Positions 46,548 to 58,031 of a stretch of DNA of 64,000 nucleotides are shown here, piece by piece. Both the position numbers and the translations under genes were made by a program. The notes beneath the pieces were generated by a model, which was not told the origin of the DNA, searched no databases, and saw only the letters and a list, made by a program, of their open reading frames with translations. Position 1 is the first letter of the stretch; the number at the start of each line of letters is the position of its first letter. Origin of the DNA: Azadirachta indica (taxonomy: Eukaryota > Streptophyta > Magnoliopsida > Sapindales > Meliaceae); the NCBI GenBank assembly GCA_022749755.1, contig CM040446.1:5200966-5264965 (forward strand). Direction: 5' to 3'.

Positions 46548-49500
46548 TGTTGTGGGGAAAAATATGATCGGACATATGGCCAAATATAAACCAATGAAAG
46601 CCTAAGTCAGCACCATAAAAAATGACCCACCTTACGACTACCTTATTATGAGATGAGCAAGGAGCTTCACTCACGTGTGAACAAGGTGTAGACCACCTCA
46701 AGTTGAGCTCCCCACCAGTTATGGATGAAGTAGTTTGTAGGATGAATATCTCTTTCTGAGGCCATAACCTTGGTTCGAACAAGTAGGTTGGAGAACGACC
46801 TTGGTATCTTGGCATACTTAGAGTTACCTTCAACTCAGTTTTGGTAATTGTTATTCAAAGTTTCATGCCCAAGAAATGTAAAAGGGGACTACCAGACAAG
46901 AGGTAAATAGCCTTTGAGATAGATAAAAGATAAAAAATAGGCATAATCTTCCTTCAACAAAACCTTGGTAGGCTTTAACAATGCTCAGGTGGCGACCAAA
47001 AATAGTCAGGCTAATGAGAGTTTACCACCTGATCAGATAGAGATAATGTAATTTCTAGAGTTTATAGAAGAAGGACACGTGGTACTAGGCCCAAGTAAGA
47101 CAAGATCCACCAATTTAGGCCTACCATGTATCATATTCATATAGGTCCACTAAGAACCAATAAGAAGAGGATACATAGTAATAGCAAAATGAAAGCTAGG
47201 CCAACATATGCTAACCAATCTGGTTTAAGCTTTCCTTTCTATATATAAGCATATTTTTCTTTGTTTTGAATAGATTTTTCATAAAAATAATATTTTCCTA
47301 CGTTTAAAGGGCTCATCTTCCCAAGAGAAGATTTTCCCTCTTTCCCTTGACTCATACTCATACACTAAGAATAGTCACTATTAGTGTGCATAGAGAATCT
47401 TTAAAATTGCCACTTGTCCTCTCCACCATCAAGAAAGGACAAATCTATTCTCAAAAAAAGATTTTAAGAAATATGAACTTTACTATGAAAGACATTTCGT
47501 ATGTTCTACTTTATTTTTATTGATGCTCTATAAATGTTCTATCAATTTTTCTCCATGGTTACTTTCTCTAAATAATAAGATTCTTGGTCTCGATGAACCT
47601 TTCTAGATCTTACTTTACTCTTAAAATCTCATTTTTATATATACATAAAGGGTAAGACCTACGTCCTTTGTCTAATCGGAGAGGCGTCTCTAGATAGGCA
47701 ACCTTTATCTGATCTTTATTGTGTTTTATAAAAGGTTTATGGAATATCTTAGTAGAATCTTAGGTTTGAGACTGTTTATAAACAAAAGAGGTTGAATAGA
47801 GCAATTGTGAGAGGAACAGATAATGTCCATTTCATGATTCCAACAAACTCTTGGTCAGCTTATCCTTAGACAAGCTTCGAACTACATTGTCTACTATTTG
47901 GAAATGAAACCAGATGCAGTCTAGCCAACCACATTAGGAACACCTAGGCCTATATTTATACCTAGTGCGAACTTGTAAAATTTTTGCATCAACAGTGAGC
48001 GCCATCTGTGGGAACCTGTACAAAAAACTCCACCAAAAATTACATGCTCTCCGAATGAGCTATATAGTAGTGTCCGAAGATTTGAGAAAAGGTGGTTGAG
48101 AATACACCCGAAAGCCCAGCCACAATAATTGCCCATTAAAGAGACAAGCTCTTCTTGAGTTTACGGAAAGCTAAAATAAAAAGAATTTGGTTACAGACTT
48201 AGTTAAAAGGAGGAAAAGTCGAGGAGGTCAACTAGATGGTCAAAACTTAAGCTCTCTTCTAATACATAAGGACTTGTTTATATGACAACTTGGTATTTTA
48301 CTACCTCCACCATAAAAACCAGAGGACCAGTTGAATAGTCGCCGTAAGTATAACCATACTCAAGTTGATTGAGGTAAGCCCAATTAGTGTGGTGAACAAC
48401 TTGGTCCTTCCAAACTGAGAACGTATGATTAAGAGCCATCTAAAAGCTATTCTGCCATATGCTTATTGTTATATGTTGTCTCATCATGTGTTATTTCGCC
48501 ATGTTATCGCTTTATGTTATTTTGCCATATATCGTTATGTGTTGCTTCACCATATATTGCCGTATGTTCTATCTCCATTAAGAACCTTGGTTGAGATCGG
48601 TCTTGACCTTATTATTTTATCACCATCAGGAATCTTAGTGGAAATCAGTCTTGACATTGGTGTTTTATTGCCATCAGGAACCTCAACGACCTCAATCTTG
48701 ACCTTGGTGCTCTATTACCATGTGTTTTTTGCCCAATGTCTATCGCCATACTACTTGTCGCTATGTATCTATAAGTGTTACATCACCATATGCCTCTATA
48801 CATTATGTCACTATTCCCCAAGGTATTAAATATGAGGCCATCTAAAAGGAAAAAAAATACGCTGTAAAGGAAACAAAAGGTTACGAATAGCTTCCAATGC
48901 CTTCAGCTTTGCCTCAGCTATTAGAAGTTAAGGAACCTATGTTGTATGAAAAAATATAACCGGTCAAGTAGCAGAATATAAGCCTATGAGAGCCCAGGTC
49001 GGCACCTTAAGAGATGACCCACCTCACAACTCCTTTACTATGAGATGAACAAAGAGCTCCATTCACGTCTGAACAAGGTGTAGACCACCATAAGTTGAGC
49101 TCCCCACCAGTTATAAACGAGGTAGTTTATAGGATGAATACCACCTTCTGAGGCCATGACCTTGGTACGAGCAAATAATGTCGAGAGAACTACCATAGTA
49201 CCTTAGCATACCTGGAGTTACTCTCAACTCAATTCTGGTAATTGTTATTCCAAGTTTCACACCTAAGAAATGTAAAGGAAGACTACCAAATAAAAGGTAG
49301 ACATCCTTTGAGTTGAGCAAAAGACAAGAAACAAGCAAAGTCGACCTTCAGTAGAACCTTGAAAGGTTTTAGTAGTGCTTAGATAGAGACCAGGACAGCT
49401 AAGCCCATAAGAGTTCGCCACCTAGTCAAAAGGGGATAATATAATCCCTATAACTTGTAGAAAAAGGACACATGCCAGTAAAACACAGGCAAGGCAAGAT

Positions 49501-50417
49501 CCACTAATCTAGGCTCGCTACGTGTCATACTTACATGGCACCACCAAGAGCCAATAAAAATAGGACATATAGGAATGGCAAGATGAAGGTTAAGGTAACA
49601 TATGCTAACTAATCTAGTTCAAGCTTTTCTTTTTATATATAAGCATTTTTTTTATGTTTTAAAGGGAGTTTTTAATAAGAATAACATTTTCCTAGGTTTA
49701 GAGAGCTCATCTTACTAAGAAAGGATCTTCTCTCTTTTCCTTGACTCATACTCATACACTAAAAATAGCCACTATTAGTGTGTATAGAGAGTCACTTGAA
49801 GTTGCCACTTATCCTATCCACCATGCAAGAAAGGAAAAATCCATTCTTCAAGAAACATCTCAAGAAACATAAACTCTACTGTGAAAGACATTCCCTATGC
49901 TATACTCCATCTCTATTAATGCTCATGAGTGCTCTATTAAACTTTCTCCATAGTTACTTTCTCTAAATAGTGAAGAACTTTGATCTTGATTAACTATTTT
50001 AAACCTTACTCTACTCTTAACATCTCATTTTTATATATAGATAAGGGGCAAGACCCATGCCCTTTAACTTTTCTCCAATTAAAAGCTGACTTAAGCATTA
50101 GAGAGGGGTCACCAGAGAGGCAACCTCTATTTGATCTTTGTTGGGTTTTGCAAGAAATTTGTAAAATAGCTTGACAAAATGTTAGGTTTAAGACCATTTG
50201 TAAACAAAAGAGATTGAACAAAACAGTTTTGAGAGGAACAAGCGATGTCCATTTCACCATTCTAACAGACTCTCGACTAGCTTATCCTCATACTAGCTTT
50301 GGATCACGTTGTCTACTCTTTGGAAACAAAGACTTAGCATAGTCCAGCTGACCACTTCAGGAACACCTAGGCCTACATCTTCATTTAGTGCGAGCTTGCA
50401 AAATTTTCACATCAACA
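46548..50417 (+). mobile_element. Non-autonomous LTR retrotransposon, nested (3.87 kb)
   Basis: 5' LTR 46548-47994 (1,447 bp), internal region 47995-48939 (945 bp), 3' LTR 48940-50417 (1,478 bp). Both LTRs start TGTTGT and end CATCAACA. It is flanked by a perfect 5-bp target duplication, ATGAA (46543-46547 and 50418-50422). The internal region begins GTGAGCGCCATCTGTGGGAA, which resembles the primer-binding area of plant Gypsy-type elements. The internal region contains no recognisable gag, protease, RT or integrase, so it would depend on a partner element (LARD/TRIM-like). The LTRs have clearly diverged from each other, so the insertion is not recent. Confidence 0.88.
47995..48939. other. Internal region of the nested LTR element, without coding domains
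   Basis: It has no retroviral-type protein signature. A plus-strand frame at 48425-48829 is Ile/Tyr/Leu-rich, driven by degenerate repeats of TATGTTATTTCGCCATATG type (about 48455-48570), and is not a credible gene. Confidence 0.6.
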
Positions 50418-50936
50418 ATGAACAAAAAATATCTTCTTGTGGTCATTGTTTCTTTCCAAAAAGGTTGACCCCTTTGACCCTACCAACTTTGTGTTAAGTC
50501 ACCACCTCCATGGCCTCTATCCTATATATCACCTGGATATTTTCTCCATTTCTACCTATGGAGAGCTTATCTAGCTCACGCCATTTTTCCTCTCCAATTA
50601 GACACTGACTTAAGCATCGAGAAAAAGTTGCCAAAGAGGCGACTCATGTTTAAGCATTGTTTTGTTTCGCAAGAAGTTTATAGACTAGCTTGTCGGAATC
50701 TTGAGTTCAAAATAGTTCGGAGGCTAGAAAGGCTAAACGAAGTGGTTGGGTGAGAAGCAAACGACATCCATTTCACCATTTTAGAAGACTCTTGGCTAGT
50801 TGACCCTCGGACTAGTTTTGGACCACATTGCCTGTTTTCTAGATATAAAGACTTGGTGTGGCCCAACTGACCACGTCAGAAATATCCAAACCCATCTCTA
50901 GACCTAGTGTGGTTAACTAAAATTCCCGCATCAACA

Positions 50937-51894
50937 TTTACTTTAATTGTAAATACTCATAAAATAGTTTTTACCAATATCTTATATAAATCTTGATGAA
51001 AATAAGCTTTTGTTAAAACTTTGATTCAAAGAAAGGAATTTTAATCAAAGAATGAAATAAAGTTAGACGGTGTATAAATAAAAAGTGCAGAGTTATCACA
51101 ACAAATTTGCACTTTATGCCAAGTTGTGTAATTTGTTAAGACGGTGGTAGTTAAATAGAAAAAACAACCAAAATTATATTCCAATATTAATAAAATAAAA
51201 TTAAACTATGAAATTTTTTTCTCAATTAATTCATGGCCTAACCATAGATGATATTTATTACTATAAAAATTAATACAAGAAATCCACATAAGTTGTTGAG
51301 GGTTTTTAACATGTTTACATGACTTAGACTTGGTTCTATATTTTTTTTATCTAGCCCAATAAGCCCAGCTAGGGTAAAGACTTTCCTCGACTCGAATGTT
51401 TGAGTCAACTAAATTGAGACCAAAAATTTTTTGTTTAAAAAAAAAAATCAATGTCATGTTCTTCACAATTTGCTATTCCCTAAGATTTCTTTTTTTTTTT
51501 TTTAAGAAATAAAGCTTTCATTAACAACACCTTGGAATCAGAGAGCTGCTTTTGCAATGTTATAGGAAAACATGACACTCTTATAAATAATAGGAGTATG
51601 ATAAAACTTAATTTCCAGTATAGATTTTATTTTTACGGTTAATAATTAATAAAATAAATATATTTATTAAATTAGATATTTAATTAGTTCTAGTTTGTAA
51701 ATATATTATATTTTTAATGAGGATATATTTCAAGACATGGAATTGGTTTAATTTGCAAAAGAAATCCCAAATATTGATCAGTAACATGTATTAATTAATT
51801 ATATATTCTCAATGCCATATCGATTAATTGAAAATGTTTTTGATATTATATAATAATTAATTAATTTTTGTTCAAATTAAAAAGAAATTATTAA
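50937..51894. other. Intergenic DNA
   Basis: AT-rich. Contains a poly-T stretch at 51489-51502 with adjoining sequence (AAGAAATAAAGCTTTCATTAA) that could be a small retroposon remnant. No gene. Confidence 0.45.
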
Positions 51895-52092
51895 TTAACA
51901 CTTACAATGACAGAGATGCTTATTACCATCTTTTTTTTTTGCAGATTGCTCCTTCACATTTAGTGTTACAAAATTTCTAACTTTTATCCGTATTAGGAGT
52001 ATCATCCTTATCCTCTTCACAATGTCCCTAATCCGATGGTTTTCATAACATTTTGAACCGTTAACTTCTTTACAACTTGAATGTATACCCAA
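51895..52092 (-). pseudogene. Defensin-like (LCR/DEFL) Cys-rich peptide, decayed copy
   Basis: On the minus strand the DNA ends with codons for GNKHLCHCKC then TAA at 51897-51895. Upstream, in shifted frames, are CNTKCEGAICKKK and SCKEVNGSKCYENH. The cysteine pattern, with a terminal C-x-C-x-C, fits plant defensin-like (low-molecular-weight Cys-rich) peptides. It is broken by a TAG before KFC, a frameshift in an A-run (about 51935) and another frameshift near 52018. No signal-peptide exon was found. The 3' part is similar to the fragment at 54846-54953. Confidence 0.6.
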
Positions 52093-52716
52093 AATTTAAG
52101 AAAGAAAATTAATCATAATTGATATATTATTCTAATTAGTTTTATCCATCAACCATTATATTACAAACAAAAATATATATACGTATATGTTTTGAAATAT
52201 TAAAGCAAAAGAAAGTAAGGATATAATTTGTATTGTAATTATAGTTATTGCATACTGTTACAAATAATTACAATACAATTTTAATTACGTAATAAAATTA
52301 AATAAAAATTAATCATAAGTAAATATTAATTTATTTTAATATTGCATAATATATTGACCATTAATGAATGCAATGCTGAAAGAAAAACTAATTAAATATT
52401 AATAATAATGAAGTGAAAAATAGCATTATAAATTAATCTGTTCAGGAGTTCTACAAGAGATCTACAGCTTCTAATCTTAATGGAAAACATCCAAATCGTT
52501 TGCCGAATAGTTTGCCAAGCGAAACTTGTAAATGTATTCTTAAATTAATTATTATCAAAATTAACTTCAAAACTCACAAAAATTAATTTAATTTGCAGAA
52601 GTTATAATATTATTTCAATATATTAATTCGACAATATACATATTATTGCATGCTTTACATTTATCATATATATATATATATATGTTGGTGCATGAGAAGA
52701 AGGTATTCCTATTTAA

Positions 52717-53121
52717 TTAATTTTTAGAGCCAGAAACATCTACACAATGTTCCCATACTTTCTCACTCTTGGTGAAAACTTGTAACGGAGTGGTTTCATT
52801 GCGTATAAAGAGGGATATGAGGACAAAGCGATCGTGACAAAGTTTTCCAGCAACAACAAGCTTTTTGCAGCAAGTATCAGAGAGTGTTCCATTCCTATAA
52901 ATAGTGGCAGCAAGATCTCTTCCACAGTGGTGTGATAAAGCATCTTCACATTTCTTATAAAAAAGTCTAAGTTCTGGTGGTAGAGGCGCATGTGCAGACA
53001 CGGGTTTGTCTTCCAATTTATGTGTAGCACCAAACACCGATGATATTGACAACATCATCATCATCATAAAACCAATAACCTTTATCATCATCAACTGATC
53101 AATTCCAATGTCGCTTACCAT
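52717..53121 (-). CDS. Prolamin-like small secreted Cys-rich protein C1
   Basis: A single-exon minus-strand gene for 134 residues. The frame is open upstream to 53235, but the first ATG is 53121 (MVSDIGIDQL), and upstream codons come from a (TA)n tract in the 5' UTR. The signal peptide core is unusual, VIGFMMMMMLSISSVFG, a run of five Met. The mature protein has six cysteines, C58, C66, C84, C85, C95 and C126 (C-x7-C-x17-CC-x9-C-x30-C), with the motifs KKCEDALSHHC, SDTCCKKLV and CHDRF, and possible N-glycosylation sites NGT and NET. The cysteine order matches the Prolamin-like family, but spacing and motifs define a separate subfamily from A and B. TATA box at 53235. It is divergent from relic B7. 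Secreted; function unknown, family role reproductive. Confidence 0.88.
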   Translation of the reverse strand: MVSDIGIDQLMMIKVIGFMMMMMLSISSVFGATHKLEDKPVSAHAPLPPELRLFYKKCEDALSHHCGRDLAATIYRNGTLSDTCCKKLVVAGKLCHDRFVLISLFIRNETTPLQVFTKSEKVWEHCVDVSGSKN

Positions 53122-53144
53122 GATGCTTGCCAATAATAATATTG

Positions 53145-53168
53145 TATATATATATATATATATATATA
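53145..53168. repeat. (TA)12 microsatellite in the C1 5' UTR
   Basis: A pure TA run between the C1 TATA box and the start codon; it is shorter in C2 and C3. Length change here would alter the 5' UTR. Confidence 0.9.
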
Positions 53169-53234
53169 AAAGAAATAGATGTTTTTCTTTTACTTTTAAT
53201 TGTTTGATGAGTATAATGGGTAAAAGGGATGCCA

Positions 53235-53241
53235 ATTTATA
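53235..53241 (-). promoter_or_regulatory. TATA box of C1
   Basis: TATAAAT on the minus strand, about 114 nt before the start codon, conserved at the same place in C2 and C3. Confidence 0.6.
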
Positions 53242-54039
53242 GTAGGAGAAATAACGTTAGTTTGTAAGATTTGAAAACGTATATATGCTAAATTTAATTA
53301 ATTTGATAGTAAAACTTCTAATTATTTATGAAAGTTGTAATTGAATTAATATATAATATTCTTGACATTAAGAATTGAATTAATTACTAAAATAAAGGGT
53401 TGAAACACATTAAAATTCATACTTTTCTTTTTCATCTTTGAACATATTTGCCAAATTTTTTTAAATATGGTTATTGAGATATAAAATTATATATTGACTT
53501 TCTATGAACATAAGATATGTAATTTTTTCTACCCATATCTCACGTTTAAATAATAATTAGTTTCAAATCAGTGACCCAATTGAAATCTAAATTTCGGTCT
53601 TATTAAAGTTTTATGTGAAATAACCTATTCAATTCTATGGTTATCAGCACAAAAATAATGTTTTGAAAATACTATTTTTAAAACATAAAAAACATGTTTG
53701 ATAGTTTTGTTAAAAATTAATTTAAAAACTAATTCAATACTTTTTTTGATAATATTTATTACAATAGTTTGTGTAAATACTCAAAAACTAAAATTTATCC
53801 TAAAATACTCATAGTTTAATAAAAAAATTTATTATACAAAATACTCGGTATATAATTTACTATTAGGGAAACATGTAACTTGGCCTATACATGTGCATTA
53901 AATATAACTATCTGCCTTAAATTTAAACAATTTCTCTTTAATATCAAAGTTAATTGATTATATTTTATAATCATTGATATAAGGAATACACAAAGCGTCA
54001 GCTTTAATATTGAGGACAAAGAATTTACACTTAACTAAA

Positions 54040-54423
54040 ATGTCTTAAGCGAGCTCGACAGAGTTGATCCCTGCATGTTCAATATTCATAAAGGTTGCTC
54101 TAAGTGCAGGAAATGAACTAACTGAATCGTTGTTCCCACTATTGTTTGGACGTGATGATCATGCAGCTACTGAGAAGTGTTTGTCAACTTTCAAAAGTGT
54201 CTATGGTTGCATAGAAGAGGTCATAACCTCAGTCCTAAGCCATCGAATTGAATTGATAGGCAGTGCTACTTGTTGCAAGGCCTTCAGTGAATTTGATAAC
54301 AAATGCTAGCCTAAGGTTTTTCCTTTCCATCTTTTCTTCCCTTAATTGCTTAAGAATTATTACGCCCAAATCTTGAAAAATGATTCGCCATCGCCATTCT
54401 CCAAAAACAAAAAGTACAATTGA
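54040..54423 (+). pseudogene. Prolamin-like protein, subfamily B, nonsense-riddled relic (B7)
   Basis: A full-length B-type gene (ATG 54040 to TGA 54421, 127 codons) without any frameshift but with three internal stops: TAA at codon 3 (54046-54048), TAG in place of the Trp of CW (54307-54309) and TAA at 54343-54345. The last HC is now TAT TAC (Tyr-Tyr), so the sixth cysteine is lost. The motifs KCLSTFKS, GCIEEVITS and CCKAFSEFDNKC are still clear. Most changes are C-to-T or G-to-A. It is the right arm of a divergent pair with C1 (918 bp between starts), far from the main B array. Confidence 0.9.
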
Positions 54424-54845
54424 TCACTTTTAATATATAACTGCAATCGTTGGATCTTTTCATCAATGATAGTCACCATAAATTTACTAGAATTAATTAA
54501 AACACTTTTAGCTTCATTATTTTCATGTTACGAGTTTGATTTATGTATAGAATGAAAATGAATAATTAAACATTGACACATTAATTTTGTCTAGTCGTCA
54601 TGCTTAATTTGTCTCCCATTAATTTTTCTCTAGCTTGCTTCATGTGTTCAATTCTAACACATTAGTTATTATTTATTTCATGCCTTTTTTGCTGAAGATG
54701 GATTCTTGTACGCATCCTGGCATATAATGTACAAACTATTATACATATTGCTAGTATATGTTATATTATTCTTATTGATATTACAATATTGTACTTTTTT
54801 TATTTAAAAATATGTAGATAAAATTAAAAAAAAAATCATCAGTCA

Positions 54846-54953
54846 TTAACACACACAATGACATTGATGATCATTACCAACTTGTTTGCAAATACCTCCT
54901 CTATATTCGATGACACAATAACTCCAACATTTACCATTATTTGGATCATCATC
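54846..54953 (-). pseudogene. Defensin-like (LCR/DEFL) peptide, 3' fragment
   Basis: Minus-strand codons for [20 protein letters not shown], then [14 protein letters not shown] and TAA (54848-54846). This is 36 codons with the terminal C-x-C-x-C and internal C-x3-C pattern of defensin-like peptides. A TAA lies directly upstream (54956-54954). Homology to the duplicated C2 module begins at about 54960, so the gene's 5' part was probably lost at that duplication breakpoint. It is related to the decayed copy at 51895-52092. Confidence 0.6.
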
Positions 54954-55260
54954 TTATATTGTTGCATGCTTTACATCAATCATATATATGTTGATCCATG
55001 ACAAGATGGTACTCTTATTTAATTAATTTTGGGAAAACATCTAATTAATTCCTTTGGAGGTTAGTTTATTTGTTGAGGAAACTTGTAAATGTATTTTTGA
55101 ATAATTATTATAAAAATTTAAATTGAAAGCATGCAAAACTTAATTAATTTATAGAAGTTATAATATTATTCCAATATATTTGAGAATATATATATTATTG
55201 CATGTTTTACATCGATCACATATATATATTGATACATGAGAAAAAGGTATTCCTATTTAA

Positions 55261-55668
55261 TTAATTTTTAGAGCTAGAAACATCTACACAATGTTCCCAA
55301 ACTTTCTCACTCTTGGTGAAAACTTGTAACGGAGTGGTTTCATTGCGTATAAAGAGGGATATGAGGACAAAGCGATCGTGACAAAGTTTTCCAGCAACAA
55401 CAAGCTTTTTGCAGCAAGTATCAGAGAGTGTTCTATTCCTATAAATAGTGGCAGCAAGATCTCTTCCACAATGGTGTGATAAAGCATCTTCACATTTCTT
55501 GTAAAAGAGTTTAAGTTCTGGTGGTAGAGGCGCGTGTGCAGACACAGGTTTTTCTTCTATTTTATGTGAAGTACCAAACACCGATGATATTGACAACATC
55601 ATCATCATCATCATAAACCCAATAACCTTCATCATCATCAACTGATCAATTCCAATGCTGCTCACCAT
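55261..55668 (-). CDS. Prolamin-like small secreted Cys-rich protein C2
   Basis: A single-exon minus-strand gene for 135 residues, very close to C1. Start ATG 55668 (MVSSIGIDQL); an open frame upstream to 55707 has no ATG. The signal peptide carries six consecutive Met (GFMMMMMMLSISSVFG), one more than C1, from a CAT trinucleotide run. Cysteines C59, C67, C85, C86, C96 and C127 have C1 spacing. Motifs: KKCEDALSHHC, TCCKKLVVAGKLCHDRF, NETTPLQVF, EHCVDVSSSKN. TATA box at 55770. No lesion. Secreted; likely reproductive role by family only. Confidence 0.88.
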   Translation of the reverse strand: MVSSIGIDQLMMMKVIGFMMMMMMLSISSVFGTSHKIEEKPVSAHAPLPPELKLFYKKCEDALSHHCGRDLAATIYRNRTLSDTCCKKLVVAGKLCHDRFVLISLFIRNETTPLQVFTKSEKVWEHCVDVSSSKN

Positions 55669-55769
55669 GATGCTTGCTAACAGTAATATTGTATATATAT
55701 ATTTCAAAAACAGATGTTATTCTTTTGCTTTTAATTGTTTGATGAGTAGAATGGTTGAAAGGGATGCTG

Positions 55770-55776
55770 ATTTATA
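55770..55776 (-). promoter_or_regulatory. TATA box of C2
   Basis: TATAAAT on the minus strand, about 102 nt before the C2 ATG, conserved with C1 and C3. Confidence 0.6.
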
Positions 55777-55860
55777 GTAGGAGAAATTGTTTTAACTTGT
55801 GTGATTTGAAAACGTATATATGCTAAATTTAATTTGACGGTAAAACTTATAATTATTTAT

Positions 55861-56744
55861 GAAACTTATCTTTGAATTAATAATACTCGAGATTTATTGC
55901 GTTAATAACTATAATACAGAGTTGAAAGGCATTCAAATTTATACTTGTTTTTTTAATCTCTTAACATGTTTACAAATTTTTTAAAACATAATTATCAAGA
56001 TATTAAGTTATATATTAACGTTGTATGAACAAAAGATACATACAAACATATGATACATAGTTTTTTTTACAGTTATGTCATGTTTAAATAATAATTAATT
56101 TTAAATGAGTTACCCCATTGAATCCTAAGTTTCAATTTTATTAAATTTTGATGTGAAATAACCTATTCCATTTAATTTTATATACTAATAACCCCTTATT
56201 CTTTTGAAAAAAAAATTTACTAACCCTCTTACAAAGAGCAATTTACACCCATAAAAAATAATTGAGCACAGTTGAGTTCATGTGTGCTCATGTTTCAGAT
56301 CGGCACAAGCACTTACAGTAATTGTTTCAGGATGCTCGAGTTCCATTTTTCAAAAAGCGAGTCCAGTAGAACCCATAAACCCCACAAGTCAACCCAATAG
56401 TTAATAAATTTTCCAAATAGTATAAAGTTTTACTATTATTAATTATACATGGTAAAATTAATAGTATAAATTAGAGAATAGTAAAAAATATTTTATTAAA
56501 AATACTATTATATTACTTCTAGCAGATTGGATTCTAGTGGATTAACAATGTAAATTCAAAATCCAATCCACTGTGAGCGGATTTTAAGTTTTTCAATATG
56601 ATCTGAGCCACTAATCCACCAAATCCACTAAAACTAGATTAGATTGAGCAAATTAGTCGAATCGGATTAGATTTTGAACACCCTTAACTCTACGTACATC
56701 AAATATATAATTAAAAAGAGAGTTAAGGGTTAATTTTTGGACTC
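55861..56744. other. Upstream flank of C2
   Basis: 55890-56200 is paralogous to 53340-53640 and 61756-62060, the upstream flanks of C1 and C3. No gene. Confidence 0.55.
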
Positions 56745-56910
56745 AACATCTACAACACAGTCCTACCAAATTTTCTCACTATTAGTGAAAACTTCAAATA
56801 AAGTTCTCTCATTATATCGAAAAAGAGCATACTTGCATTACAAAACCATCATGGCAATGTTTTTCTACAATAAAAAGATTACCACAACGACTGCTAGAAA
56901 AGGTTTCATT
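56745..56910 (-). pseudogene. Subfamily C relic (C4), 3' part only
   Basis: The DNA still aligns with the C-terminal half of C1/C2: CAACATCTACAACACAG versus AAACATCTACACAATG, TTTTCTCACTATTAGTGAAAACTT versus TTTCTCACTCTTGGTGAAAACTT, and the TTTTCTACAA(T)AAAAAG area versus TTTTCCAGCAACAACAAG. Many substitutions and indels, no open frame, and no 5' half. This is an old, dead fourth C locus. Confidence 0.7.
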
Positions 56911-58031
56911 TTTAAATACAATTCCTAAGAGTTATTTCAGCATAAATATAAATTAAGTACAAACTCCCTTTTTTTTTCAAACTAAGGGGAGTATTTAGTA
57001 CAACCCAAAAATCTGGGGATATATTACTGTTTTCTGAAAATTCAAGGGTAAAAGGCAAAATCCTAAAACTAAAATAAGCGAGGATTTTAGTCTTAAATAT
57101 TTGGGCTAGTACTCTTAGTAGTAATAGTAATTCTAAAAATGCTTCAAAAATTCTTAACTTATTGAAAACTAATAATTATACTCTTATATAATAATAATTA
57201 TTCAACAAAAGATAATCATTAGATCTCTAAAATTTGGTAAAATACAATATATTTATCTAAAATACATTAATGAAATAAATAATATTATCTTAATAATATA
57301 TTGATGAAATAATTTGTTTGTAATTATTTGTAATTACAACACACAATAATTATAAATGTATACCGTTATAAATAATTATAATACAATTTTAATTTATGTA
57401 ATAAAATTAAATAAAAGTAAATCATAAATAAATATTAATTTATTTTAGCATTGCAGAATTTATGCTAATCATTCATGCATGCATTCAATACTGAAAGAAA
57501 AATTAATTAAATATTAAATTTATCTCTTCAAGTGTTTCCACAAGAGATCTACTACTTTTAATATTAATCCCTCATAGAAAACATCTAATTATTCCCTAGT
57601 AGGTTAGTTTCTTAACGAGAAAACTTGTAAATGTATTCTAAAATTATTTAAAAAAATTAATCGTGAAAGCAAAATTCATTAATTTATAAAAGTTATAATA
57701 TTATTTCGATTCAACAATATATAATACATTGTTGCATGCTTTACATCGATCATATGTATGTTGATCCATGACAAGATGGTACTCCTATTTAATTAATTTT
57801 GGGAAAACATCTAATTAATTCCTTTGGAGGTTAGTTTATTTGTTGAGGAAACTTGTAAATGTATTTTTGAATAAATTATTATAAAAATTTAAATTGAAAG
57901 CATGCAAAACTTAATTAATTTATAGAAGTTATAATATTATTCCAATATATTTGAGAATATATATATTATTGCATGTTTTACATCGATCATATATATATGT
58001 TGATGCATGAGAAGAAGGTATTCCTATTTAA

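Larger units (their letters stand above)
45529..50936 (+). mobile_element. Solo LTR (outer), interrupted by a nested LTR element
   Basis: 45529-46547 and 50423-50936 are the two parts of one LTR, about 1.5 kb when the insertion is ignored. The left part aligns with the start of the nested element's LTRs (TATTGTGGGAAACAATATG versus TGTTGTGGGG...). The right part aligns with their end and finishes CGCATCAACA. Flanks are TTTAA (45524-45528) and TTTAC (50937-50941), a 4-of-5 match for a target duplication. No internal region is attached, so this is a solo LTR older than the element inside it. Confidence 0.8.
54960..55860 (-). repeat. C-module duplication, copy carrying C2
   Basis: Nearly identical to 57730-58640 over gene and both flanks (shared TTGATCCATGACAAGATGGT, AATTAATTCCTTTGGAGG). 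C1's module at about 52440-53340 is a more distant copy. Confidence 0.8.

Noticed and set aside
48425..48829. 134-codon plus-strand frame inside the nested LTR element
   Set aside because: Composed of degenerate TATGTTATTTCGCCATATG-type repeats giving Tyr/Leu/Ile-rich sequence; no gag or pol signature.
49111..49338. 75-codon minus-strand frame in the 3' LTR
   Set aside because: Chance frame within the LTR; the homologous stretch of the 5' LTR (46740-46940) is not open in the same way.
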